DNA from: Bacteroides sp.
Lineage (GTDB): Bacteria > Bacteroidota > Bacteroidia > Bacteroidales > Bacteroidaceae
Assembly: GCA_021203515.1 (NCBI GenBank)
Contig: JAJQAY010000086.1
Location: 1 to 51,763, forward strand
Length of the DNA: 51,763 nucleotides
Direction of reading: 5' to 3'
The position numbers were made by a program, and so were the translations under genes. The notes below the pieces were generated by a model, which made no database searches, was not told the origin of the DNA, and worked only from the letters and a program-made list of their open reading frames with translations. This document shows, in pieces, positions 21,101 through 31,242 of this stretch (position 1 is the stretch's first letter; the number at the start of each line of letters is the position of its first letter).

Positions 21101-22562
21101 CCAGATACTTGATTTCCGAAAAATACAGAACCGGAAGATGAAGATGCTGGTGCAACGCATCGATGTGGTATCATTCACCCGTAAGGTGATGGAGAACTTC
21201 GACTCCGTAGCCGAAGAACATCACATCGATTTCATGTTCGAAACGGAGAAAGGAGAGCTTTACTTATGGGTTGACGTCGATAAGTTTGAAAAGATTGTCT
21301 TCAATCTGCTCTCCAATGCATTCAAATATACGCCCAATGGAAAGATGGTAAAGGTCTTTATCCACGAAGACGAAAATACGGTTTCCGTAGGCGTGCAAGA
21401 CCAGGGCATCGGCATTGCCGAAAATAAGAAGAAGTCAATCTTTGTCCGCTTCGAAAATCTGGTAGACCGCAACCTGTTCAATCCGAGTACGGGTATCGGC
21501 TTGTCGTTGGTGAAGGAATTGGTGGAAATGCATAAAGCCGCCATTTCTGTAGACAGTAAGTTGGGAGAGGGCAGTTGCTTCAAAGTTGATTTCGTAAAGG
21601 GCAAGGCACACTATGACGATACGGTGGAGTTTTTGCAGGACGATGCAACGGCAGGTATGCAGACCGTAGAACAAGCTACGGATAAGGATAGTGCAGCTGT
21701 TCTTTCTGCTCCGGAGAGCGGAGAAGCCCTGCCGGAAGATGAAAATCCGGACAACGCGAAAGACGTCATGCTGTTGGTGGAAGACAATTCGGAATTGCGG
21801 TTGTTCTTGCGCAGCATTTTCTCTGCCGAATATCGCATTGTGGAAGCGGCGGACGGAATGGAAGGTTGGAGCAAGGCTCTGAAGTTCTTGCCGGATATTA
21901 TTATCAGCGACGTGATGATGCCGGAGAAAGACGGTATTGCCATGACCCGCGAACTGCGTGCCGACATGACTACCAGCCACATCCCCATCGTATTGCTGAC
22001 GGCAAAGTCTTCCATAGAAAGCAAGCTGGAAGGGTTGGAATATGGTGCGGACGACTATATCACGAAGCCATTCAGTGCCACTTACCTGAAAGCCCGTGTG
22101 AAGAACCTTCTCACCCAGCGGCAGAAGTTGCAGACGATCTACCGGTAAGATTTGATGCAGGCGGGAGTGGCAACAGTGTCTTCCTCCTCCGAGGAGAATG
22201 TAGAAGAGAAGAATACCCCGAACCTGTCGCCCAACGACCGTAAGTTCATGGACAAACTTGTAGAGTTGATGGAGAAGAACATGGATAATGGCGACTTGGT
22301 GGTGGACGACTTCGTGCAGGAGTTGGCAGTCAGCCGTTCGGTGTTCTTTAAGAAGCTGAAGACATTGACCGGTCTGGCGCCTATCGAGTTCATCAAGGAA
22401 ATGCGCATCAACCGTGCCGTGCAGTTGATAGAAACCGGGGAATACTCCATGACGCAAATCTCCTACATGGTAGGCATCAACGACCCGCGCTACTTCAGCA
22501 AATGCTTCAAGCAGAAGATGAATATGACGCCGACGGAATACCGGGATAAGGTGCTGAAATAA
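18107..22562 (+). CDS. HTCS-2, hybrid two-component sensor/regulator (1 frameshift and 1 in-frame stop as assembled)
   Basis: Paralogue of HTCS-1, about 1,485 aa. Signal peptide, then FFTHYSLEDGLSQNTIMG opening the propeller after removal of one T from the T7 run at 18176-18182. Two Reg_prop propellers, Y_Y_Y domain, membrane segment about 903-928, HisKA (DISHELRTPLTLISGP near 950), HATPase (NLLSNAFKYTP, STGIGLSLVKELVEMH), receiver about 1,220-1,338 (LLVEDNSELR, DVMMPEKDG, DDYITKPFS) and AraC HTH (APIEFIKEMRINRAVQLI). A TAA at 22146-22148 sits in frame between receiver and DNA-binding domain (YR-stop-DLMQAG); codons on both sides read on in the same frame. If real, the sensor would lack its output domain. 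It follows the CE12-CE8 gene by 134 bases. Confidence 0.93.
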
Positions 22563-22572
22563 TCAATACATG

Positions 22573-22625
22573 TTTTATATAGAAAACAAAAAAAGGTTGG
22601 AAAGTGTTTCTATAGAAAACAAAAA
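22573..22625 (+). promoter_or_regulatory. Repeated operator-like palindromes before the DUF4143 gene
   Basis: TATAGAAAACAAAAA occurs at 22578-22592 and 22611-22625, 33 bases apart (three helical turns). The second copy lies in a perfect palindrome TTTCTATAGAAA (22607-22618); the first lies in a near-palindrome TTTTATATAGAAAA (22573-22586). Confidence 0.5.
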
Positions 22626-22636
22626 CACTATATTTG
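22606..22636 (+). promoter_or_regulatory. Promoter of the DUF4143 ATPase gene
   Basis: GTTT (22606-22609), 19 bases, then TATATTTG (22629-22636), close to TTTG-N19-TAnnTTTG. The second operator-like palindrome overlaps it, so repression by a bound protein is plausible. Confidence 0.55.
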
Positions 22637-22663
22637 TATTTCTGATAATAAAAGCAAGACAGG

Positions 22664-23917
22664 ATGGAAAGAGAGATAATGCGTAGGATTATTATCGAAG
22701 GGCAAGAATACATTGCAGATATTCCCTTGGTGGAGCGTCCGTTTTCATTTGAAGAGAATGGGAACTATGTGTTCGTAGGTATCCGGCAGGCAGGAAAATC
22801 CTATTTGCTATATCAACGTATTCAGCAACTGATACGTAACGGGCATAGCATGGAAGAAATGCTGTATATAAACTTCGACGACGAGCGGTTGCGACAAATG
22901 ACAGCCGATGATTTTGACTTGATATTACAAGCCTACGCCAGCCTTTTTGACTTTCGTCCCATTCTTTTTTTCGATGAGATACAAAATATTGAAGGATGGG
23001 AGAACTTTGCCCGGCGAGTAGCCAATCAGAAATATCAAGTATATATCACCGGAAGCAATGCTAAAATGCTGAGCCGTGAAATAGCCACCATATTGGGCGG
23101 GCGTTTTTGGAATTCGGATGTGTATCCTTACTCTTTTGCCGAATATCTGACAGCAAAAGGAGTGCGGTTATCTGCCAATTGGCTCTATGGCAAGCAGGGG
23201 GCTGAAGTGGGCAGACTTTTTGGTGATTATTTCATGTATGGAGGTTTCCCCGAGTTGGTTGATATTGTAGCGAAGCGGGCATGGTTGAATGCCATTTATA
23301 GTAAGATATTTTTTAGCGATTTGGTTCTGCGCAATAAGGTGCGCAATGAAGACGCTTTGGGTTTGTTGGTACATCGTTTGGCGGAGGTTTTGATGCAACC
23401 GGTATCCCATACCCGTCTGGCTAATCAGATTAGCTCGGCCGGAATAAAGATAAGTACAGCTACCGTAGTCGACTTTATGCGTTATCTGAAAGAAGCCTGT
23501 CTCATCTTCTCCGTCGAAAATCAGGCGGCAAAGTTTGCAGAACGCAATTCCAATATGAAATACTACTTTGTCGATAATGGGCTATTAAATATTTTCCTGA
23601 TGGATAACAATGCCGCCCTGTTGGAAAATATAGTTGCCATCCATCTGTATAAGCGTTATGGCAATCAACTACATTTCTATCAGCATAATATCGAGGTCGA
23701 TTTTGTATTGCCCGAAGAAAAGAAAGCTTATCAAGCAAGCTGTTCGTTGACGGATACAGACACTTACGGCCGTGAAACAGGTGCGCTGCTTAAACTGCAT
23801 GCGGCATTTCCAATGAAAGAAATGTATATTATTACTAAGGATGAAGAACGAACCATTACTATTGGCGATAGAGTCATTATAAAAGTCCTTCCTGTCTGGC
23901 AGTGGCTACTTCTATGA
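22664..23917 (+). CDS. AAA-family ATP-binding protein with DUF4143 domain
   Basis: Intact 417-aa frame. The N-terminal P-loop domain shows Walker A GIRQAGKSYLL and Walker B RPILFFDEIQN, with a sensor-like VYITGSNAKMLSREI. The C-terminal DUF4143 region carries the FAERNSNMKYYFVDNGLL and NIEVDFVLPEEKKAYQAS segments that resemble a restriction-endonuclease-like fold. The family is common and of poorly known function; some members are discussed as toxin/antitoxin or defence-like, but I see no partner here. An alternative start is the ATG at 22679. It has its own promoter with palindromic repeats, is unlike the PUL genes in codon feel, and is probably a mobile or accessory gene next to the pectin locus. 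Confidence 0.85.
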   Translation: MEREIMRRIIIEGQEYIADIPLVERPFSFEENGNYVFVGIRQAGKSYLLYQRIQQLIRNGHSMEEMLYINFDDERLRQMTADDFDLILQAYASLFDFRPILFFDEIQNIEGWENFARRVANQKYQVYITGSNAKMLSREIATILGGRFWNSDVYPYSFAEYLTAKGVRLSANWLYGKQGAEVGRLFGDYFMYGGFPELVDIVAKRAWLNAIYSKIFFSDLVLRNKVRNEDALGLLVHRLAEVLMQPVSHTRLANQISSAGIKISTATVVDFMRYLKEACLIFSVENQAAKFAERNSNMKYYFVDNGLLNIFLMDNNAALLENIVAIHLYKRYGNQLHFYQHNIEVDFVLPEEKKAYQASCSLTDTDTYGRETGALLKLHAAFPMKEMYIITKDEERTITIGDRVIIKVLPVWQWLLL

Positions 23918-23997
23918 CACCTGCTAATTTGCCTCTATTTGTGAACATTTGCGCTTTTAGTAGTGTTATCTAGTATAATTAAGAAACCAAACCGGCT

Positions 23998-24105
23998 ATG
24001 ATTATATATTTAGTAAGTTTATTCGTTATAGGTTCAGTCATTGCATGGAGCGTTTGGAAAGCTCCTTCGGACAGTGAGTTGTGGGGCGAAGAATTAGAAG
24101 AATAG
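23998..24105 (+). CDS. Possible 35-aa single-span membrane peptide
   Basis: A short frame starting ATG at 23998 and ending TAG at 24103-24105. It encodes a hydrophobic stretch (IIYLVSLFVIGSVIAWSVW) followed by an acidic tail (SDSELWGEELEE), the shape of a one-span membrane peptide. It lies 80 bases after the DUF4143 gene in the same direction. No homologue is recognised and no strong ribosome site is visible, so coding is uncertain. Confidence 0.4.
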   Translation: MIIYLVSLFVIGSVIAWSVWKAPSDSELWGEELEE

Positions 24106-24142
24106 TTTTCCGCTGCAATAGCCATCGATTAGTATCGTTTTC

Positions 24143-24260
24143 TCTGTTTTTAAGTGCTGCTTTCCCCAGTCTTTACCGTATTTCTTCCCTGTCTTTGATG
24201 CTGTTCAGTCCTGTCTTAAATGCCGCTCTGCCCTGTCCATAATGCCATTCAGTACACTAC
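24143..24260. repeat. Degenerate 22-bp tandem array (about five units)
   Basis: Units starting at 24165, 24187, 24209 and 24231 are exactly 22 bases apart and share a core near CCCTGTCTTTGATGCTGTTC; a first, 23-base unit starts at 24143. The units differ at several positions, so this is an old or selected array rather than a fresh duplication. No open frame crosses it convincingly. Confidence 0.7.
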
Positions 24261-24264
24261 AAAA

Positions 24265-24296
24265 TAAAACCTGCCTAACGAAGTGTTAGATAGGCT
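24265..24296 (-). terminator. Intrinsic terminator of the SusC-2/SusD-2/DUF4957 operon
   Basis: On the minus strand CCTATCTAAC and GTTAGGCAGG pair around ACTTC and are followed by TTTTATTTTG. It lies about 30 bases past the stop codon of the DUF4957-like gene. Confidence 0.65.
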
Positions 24297-24323
24297 TTAT
24301 AATTAGTTTGATGAATAAAGCAA

Positions 24324-25874
24324 CTATTTAATCCACCGTGGGTCTCCAATGCCTTTGTCAATCAGGCCGTCGTTGGAGAGTGTAAAATCACCGCTTGCTG
24401 CATCTGCAAATCCCGGATTTGCTTCTGTTGCAAATGAGGAATAATCGGCGCTATGCGAGTTGCCCCATAAGTTTGGAGAGTTGGAGTAATAAATGTTTTT
24501 GAAATCTTCAGTAGCTTTCAATTTATCTGCTCTACCCCATGTTCCGGCATTTGCATTAGCCGGACTGGATAATCCTACATTGGCTATCAGGCAATTCTTT
24601 ACGGTGAGTTTGCTGCCGGCTTTTTCTACGCGGAATAGTCCAGTATTATTGCTATCATCTTTTGTGCAAATATTATAGAATGTACAGTTTTCAAATAGAA
24701 CATCGGCTACAACCTGGCAACGAACTAATGAACGGATACCGTTGCTTATGGTAGTATTTGATACGGGCGATGACGTTAAAGCTCCACCGCGTAAATCGAA
24801 ACCATCACCAGCATCATCGGCAATACCATCTATGATAGTATTGTTAATGTCGATTGTTCCGAATGTACCTTTATTATTGTTATAAATGATATGTTTATTC
24901 ATGTTGCGGATTTCGCAGCCATCCATGCTTAATGCTCCGAGATTACCGTCGGCAGCAGTCAATTCCAGGAAATTATCGCTTTCTTTATTGCCATTGAAGA
25001 TGATATTAGACACCGTTAGGGAAGCTACTGTACTTGCAACCGTGAAACGTCCCGTGATTGTCGGTTTGGCGGTTGGTTTGAAACCGGATATCTTAACCGA
25101 TTTAGTAAGTTCATAGCTGCCGATGTTGAATTCACCGGATACAAGTACGAACGAAGCACCTTCTGCTGCATTATCCAGGATTGTTGTTAAATCATCACCT
25201 TCGTTCACCGGGGTGGCATCTCCAAAGTCTATCAAGGTTGTGAAAGAAATCGTATCGCGAGTTTTAGTATCATTCATTAATTTGGCAGTGTATTTGGTTT
25301 CACTTGTCAACCCGGTAATTGTTGCTGCTCCGGCAGCAATTTCATCGGCTGTAACAGTGTGCTTTATATCACCGGGAGTGATAATAATCTCGGTTGCTGT
25401 TTGTCCGGCAGTCCAACGAAGGGTTACCTCGGTTTGCTTTCAGATCATCCTCTGCAGCGCTTTGGAAAATCTGTTCCGCATCAGTTTTGAAAGTTACTCC
25501 CGACCATTTAGACTCCGGAATATCAGTGCCTACAGCTTTGACGCGGGTTGAATATTGAGTTCCCCCATCAGGCCGTTAATCGTGTAGGAGTTGTCTGTCA
25601 TCTCATTATAAGTGGCGACGGGCGAACCGGTAAACTCCAACTCATCATTGGCGAAAAGCTCGATAGTATAGGCTTCTGCCTCTCTTACGGCTGTCCAACT
25701 GATGTTTACATTGGTCTTGTTTTGTACTTTTGCCTGTACGTTGGTCGGAGAGAACAAACGGTCGTAGCTCACAGACTTTATTTCGTCATCGCCATCCGAG
25801 CAGCTTGTTGTCAGTGCCAACAAACCCATTCCGCACATAAATGCTATGTTTATTATTCTATTTTTCATATTCAT
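24324..25874 (-). CDS. DUF4957/DUF5123-like beta-helix surface lipoprotein (2 frameshifts as assembled)
   Basis: About 517 aa. Signal with lipobox (LLALTTSC) at residues 1-26; FN3-like segments (NVSISWTA-like NVNISWTAVREAEAY, and TEVTLRWTAGQTA with TITGLTSETKYTAKL); then a right-handed beta-helix of short strands (LTVSNIIFNGN, MDGCEIRNMNKHIIYNNN, VLFENCTFYNICTK) ending GDFTLSNDGLIDKGIGDP. This layout matches the DUF4957/DUF5123 lipoproteins found behind SusD in pectin loci. Breaks near 25556 (G6 read as G5 on this strand) and 25440 (one extra base) are needed to join the parts. Placed third after SusC-2/SusD-2, it probably binds pectin at the surface. A lyase-like activity cannot be excluded by fold alone. 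Confidence 0.8.
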
Positions 25875-25886
25875 TCGATAGTAAGA

Positions 25887-27720
25887 TTAATAATTGTAAT
25901 CATTGGTAAGAGTTCCGTTGCTTGAATCAAGGAATACCTGGAAGATAGGCCAGAATTGTTTGGTGTCCGGGTCGTTGATGTAAAGCTGGTCGATGAACTT
26001 CTTGACAGTGGCAATGTCTTCTTCTTTTTCAGAGTATAACCATGATTTGCTGCTTGAGAATACACCGTCTTGTACATACTGCTTTCCTTGTTCATCGGTA
26101 TCTCCGTGGTTCAGTCCGTAAACAACGTAAGTATCTGCATCGTTGCTCTTGGCATCCAAGCCTTCGTTGTAATAAAGTTTGGCGGGGAGGTCTGCGTATT
26201 CACCGGTACGGCTGGTCAGACGGTTCATTTTCTCTTTAGTTTCCTGCATCTTTTCGCCTAACTTATTCCAACGGATTAAGTCTACCTTGCGAAGCGCTTC
26301 TCCTGCGAACTCGAATTTGCGTTGCTCTACGATCTCATTGAAGAAAGCATCCTTGCTTGCGCCGGCTCTTTCGAGGATAGCGGCAGCTTTTGCAGCCGGA
26401 TATGAACGGTCCAAAATCGGTTTCAGATATTGTGTTGCATTGGCCGGAGAGTTTTCCAGTTCGTTGATAGCTTCGGCAGCCATCAGGAAAATGTCGGCAT
26501 AGCGCATCACCTGCCAGTTCATACCGTCATCATTGGTAGACGTAACGGTGCGGCTTAACCATTCGAAACGGATTTTACCGAAACTCCAACCGCCGAAACA
26601 CTTGTTGAGTGCCTTGGCAGATATATCATCGGCCACCGGTTCCGCCCATTTGTAGGGGATGCAGGTGATGTCACGACGAATATCTTCTACATCGTAATCG
26701 TAGAATAAGTTGGGAGTAGGGCCATTGATGCCTCCTTTGTTCAGCTTGGTCCATTGGTCTGCTTTTTCATGTTTTACACCCCAAGTATAGATGACACGGC
26801 CACGACCGTCAGAGAACGGGATTTCCCAGATAGACTCCAGACCGGCCGTACACGTTTCGCTGCACAGTTGGCGGAAGTTTTCTTCAAACGCACCTAATTT
26901 ATTGTATCCTTTAGCGATAATCTCTATACACTCGTCTTTGGCAATCTGATACATTTCCTGTCTTTTGGCAGCATCTTCTATGTTGTAGCGGATGCCATCG
27001 GGGTGCTGTGAATAACCGGCAGCGAACAATGCGATGCGTACACGCAAACCTTTTGCAAATGTTTTGCTGACGCGTTCGGTAGACTTGGTGTATTTATTCT
27101 CGTTGGGCCATCCCAGATAATCTTCTGCTTCGTGCAAGTCTGCCAGAATTTGGTCGATAACTACCATGCGGTCTGACTTGTGAACATAAATCGTTTCGGA
27201 AGTGATAGGCTCGAAGCGGGCAGGAATATCACCCCATGCTTTAATCAGGTCGAAATAGATGAAGGCACGCAGGGTAAGCAGTTTTCCATACAGTTGGGCT
27301 ATATTGACATTCGTCAAATCGCTGTTTTTTGCGCATGGCATCGATACCCTTATTGGCGCGTTCAATACCTTCGTATAATTTGGCCCATACGTTGTTGTCC
27401 GTATTCATATAAGTATTGTCGGGAGAGGCGGAATAGGTTACCAGAGAACCTTCTTTGTCTGTACTTACATTGCTCATCCCGGAATTGTTGAATACTTCGC
27501 AATCCGTATTCACACCAAAATATGCAAGGTAACGTCCGCGATATGAGTTAGTTTCGCCAAATGATTGATGAATACCCATTACGGCTGCGTCGGCAAGTGC
27601 TTCTGTCGTAAAGATGGTGGTTTCATCCATAGATGATTTAGTGGGCGCATCCAGTAAGTCCTCGCAGGAGGTGAAGATGCCGGCCGCTATAATCATTGAT
27701 ATATATGCTAATTTTTTCAT
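25887..27720 (-). CDS. SusD-2, surface glycan-binding lipoprotein (frameshifted as assembled)
   Basis: About 611 aa. Lipobox IFTSC, then SusD/RagB architecture: AVMGIHQSFGETNSYRGRYL, NNVWAKLYEGIERANKGIDA, LLTLRAFIYFDLIKAWGDIP, and a C-terminal MRYADIFLMAAEAINELEN plus IVEQRKFEFAGEALRKVDLI. One break at 27325-27330: A6 should be A5, giving AMRKNSDLTNVNIAQLYGK. It starts 19 bases after the SusC-2 stop and ends 12 bases before the DUF4957-like gene, a tight operon. Confidence 0.92.
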
Positions 27721-27739
27721 TGTAGTCTATTTTAATGGA

Positions 27740-30700
27740 TTAGAAATTAAGATTTAAACCTACTACGAATTGGCGGCTCTTGGGGTAAGCAGAGTAATCT
27801 ACACCCGGAGTCAGGTTACTCCCGTTACGACGGGCGGTTGAAACTTCAGGGTCGTATCCGCTGTAGCTGGTCAGGCAGAATACGTTGTAAGCCGTTACGT
27901 AGAAACGCAAGTTGTTGATGCCTGCTTTCTTAATTAACTCTTGGGAAGTGTATACCCCAAAGTCAGTGTACTCAGGCGAAGGAATGAACCGTCTTCAACA
28001 GCCCAGTCGGAGAAGATATACTTGTTGGTATAAGGTGACCACGTGCTGGTGTTCTTGTTCATATCAGCCAACTGAGTCATATCTGTAACCATGTTTCCGC
28101 TCGCATCTACGTTGGTCCAACGTTTGCCGGCTGCCATATCGGAAGTCAGATTACGATACAAATACTTGGAAGTAGTGGTGTACTCTATCTTGTTGGCATT
28201 ATAAATATCGTTGCCATAGCTCCAGTTGAAGTTTGCAACCAAATCGAAGCCGTAAAGGCGTGCATTGATGTTGAAACCTCCGGTGTGCAGCGGATTGGCA
28301 TCGCCGATTACGCGCTTGTCTTTATCACCATTGGCATCACCGCTATCATCCAGGTCTTTCAGTTTCATCATACCGGGACGTGCCGTACCGACTGCCGTAG
28401 AAGTGCTTACGCCGTCTTTCAAAATCCAGGTATCGGTGGTTGCATCATATCTTTCGAAGTCGGAAACTTCATAACGGCCGTCGCTTACGTAGCCATACAT
28501 CTTACCTACGCTACCTCCAACTTCTATCCAGTAGTCCTGACCGATTTCAGAAGAGACCCAGTAAGACTGAGTCAAGTCGTTAGACATGGTTTGCAATAAT
28601 CCCAGAGATTTAATCTTGTTTTTATTGAAACTGATGTTGGCTCCGACGGTCAAACCGAAGTTCTTCTTATCGAGGGCTACCCAGTTCACGGAAGCCTCGA
28701 AACCTTTGTTTTCGGTTTCACCCATATTGCGGTATTGGTTGTCATAACCGGTACCGGAAACCGGATACAGAATTAGCAGGTCTTTTGTCGTATTCCAGTA
28801 AGCCTCCAATGTACCGCTTAATTTACCGTTCAGCAACGTATAATCCAAACCGAGGTTACGGGTAACGGTAGTTTCCCATTTCAAATCAGGATTAGACATT
28901 GTTTTGGATGGAGCCCAATAGGAAGTATAACCGTTAATCCAAGTGGTGGCCTTGGCTTCATATTCCTGGGTCAATTGTCCGGAAGGGATATTGTTGTTAC
29001 CGGCAGTACCATAACTGAAACGAAGCTTCATGTCGTCCAACCATGTTTTAGTGCTTTCCATGAACGGCTCGGAAGAAACACGCCAAGCCAAAGCTGCTGA
29101 CGGGAAGTAACCCCAACGATTGCCACGTGCAAACTTGGAAGAACCGTCGGTACGGAACGTTGCACTGAACAGATACTTGCTTGAATAGTCATAGTTGACA
29201 CGACCGAAGTATGAAAGCAATACATCGTTAGGGTCGGAATAGTTTGTAATTTCAAACGGAGTACCCTGTGTCATTAAGTTAAAGCAGTTATCTGCCGTAA
29301 ATGTAGCGGGGAACCGTGTGCGATATTGGTAATCTTGTTATTCTTGGCAATTACATATTCTTGACCCAACAGCATGTTCAGGTGATGTTTATCGGATGCG
29401 AGCAATTTCTCAAAGTCGTAGTTGGCTGTATTGGTATTACGAATTGTACTCCGGCTTTGGCGAGTCAAAGAAGCAGCGGGTTTACCTTGGTCGGCGGAAG
29501 AAGGCGTATTGCGTACATAGTAAGTACTCGGACCAAAATACCGGTCTGTATTATAGCGGTAATCATCGTAACCGAATTCTGTCTTCAAGCGCAAGTTCTT
29601 GATAATTTCCCAAGTAAATGCAGCTCCCAGGTTATAAGTTACTCGCTCTTTACGGGTATCATTGTCGACTAAAGAAGTCAATGGTTAATCAACAAAGAGT
29701 TGGGCTCTTCGTTGTCGGAGTTGAGTTCGTCTGATAAACCCGGAACGGGGAACGGAGTGTATTGCACTGTATATTTCAAACGCTTGTCGGTATTCAGTGA
29801 GCTGTTAGCGTCATTGGCACCGCCATCATTGATTTTAGTACGTGAGAAACGTGCACTAAGGTCAATCGTTACGTTCTTTACCGGTTTATGGTTTAACTTT
29901 AAGTTGGCATTGTCACGTTTGAAGTCAGACATCTTCATGATGGCTTTGTCGTCCATGTGAGAATAACTGAAAGCATATTTAATCTTGTCGTTACCACCGT
30001 TCAAACTGATGTTGTGGTTGAAGGTATGTCCGGTACGTCCGAAGGTCAGGTCTTGCCAGTCGTTGGTTGCTACGTTATCATACAAGTCCAAATCCTGATA
30101 ATTACCGAAATACTTATTATAGTTATCAAGCTTATCTGTCAGCAGAGCAAGTTCATATTGCCAATCGGCATAATCTCTGGCAGAAAGCACATCCAACTTG
30201 TTGGCAACTTTCTTCCAGCTATAATATGCATTATAGCTAACGCTCATCTTACCTTCTTTTCCGTTCTTGGTAGTCACGATGATTACACCGTTTGCACCAC
30301 GGGAACCATAGATAGCTGTAGAAGATGTATCCTTCAATACGGTAATGTCTTCAATATCAGTAGGAGGAATATCCGAAATGCTTTCTACGGGGAAACCGTC
30401 GACAATGAACAAGGGTTCGTTGCTTTGCGTGATAGAACCACCTCCACGTACACGAATTTTCATTTCTGCATCGGGAGAACCTTCTGTGGTGGTGACTTGT
30501 ACACCGGCCATTTTACCTTGCAAGGCCTCTGTGGCATTAGCTACCGGAACGGCTGCCAATGTTTCGGAATTTACGGTTGCAACAGAACCGGTCAAGTCTT
30601 TCTTCTTTGCTGTACCATAACCGATGGCTACCACCTCTTCCAATGCTTGGGCATCGTCTGCCAATACGATATTGACTGTTCTTTGCCCTTTCAAAGCGAC

Positions 30701-30967
30701 TTCCTGCGTAGTCATACCTACATAAGAAACCACCAACGTTGCATTAGAGGGAACACTGAGAGAGAAGTCACCGTCGATGTCGGTGATGGTACCATTGCTG
30801 GTATTTCCTTTCTCTACTACGGAAGCACCGATAACGGTTTCTCTTGTTTTGTCTGTAACTGTACCTTTCACGGTTACATTCTGCGCTGATACGCTAAGCG
30901 ATATCACTGCCATTAAGGATAGCAGAAAGGCGCGCATGTTTTTCATTTTGTTAGACATTCTTTGCAT
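27740..30967 (-). CDS. SusC-2, TonB-dependent outer-membrane transporter (3 frameshifts as assembled)
   Basis: About 1,077 aa. Signal peptide ending SLSVSAQ; CTD-like domain (VTVKGTVTDKTRETVIGASV); TonB box region EEVVAIGYGTAKKKDLTG; plug with DTSSTAIYGSRGANGVI; barrel ending QFVVGLNLNF. Breaks are near 29684 (CCC read as CC), 29313 (one C missing) and 27940 (one base missing before the final 60 aa); the three losses together keep the total length divisible by three. No STN domain. The first codons offer several ATGs (30967, 30958, 30946); the signal peptide best fits a start at 30946 or just upstream. Confidence 0.92.
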
Positions 30968-31175
30968 GTTTATAAATTAAATTGTGATTTTTTCATTGGG
31001 TGTGTCCGTACACACTGTTAATTCATCGATGCAAATGCAGAGTGATATTAAAAAGGGCATGTGCAAAATTTGTTTTTAGGCTCGTATTTTTTGTTATCAA
31101 TGGCTTGTTCTGATGTTAATGCTGTTCGGAATGATGTTGTAGAGCGGGAAAGAGGCTGAATGCCTGGTGTGGAAG

Positions 31176-31217
31176 AACTGCTCCACAGATAGCTTAGGGC
31201 GTGTCTGTGGAGCAGTT
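31176..31217. terminator. Hairpin between the GH3 gene and SusC-2
   Basis: Arms 31176-31189 and 31204-31217 are perfect 14-base inverted repeats (AACTGCTCCACAGA and its complement). It lies 26 bases past the GH3 stop on the minus strand. A U tract is poor, so termination is likely but not certain. The rest of 30968-31242 is the SusC-2 leader, with a small stem GTGTGT/ACACAC near 31000-31016. Confidence 0.55.
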
Positions 31218-31242
31218 TTGTGAGGGCATATGTGGTATTTTG

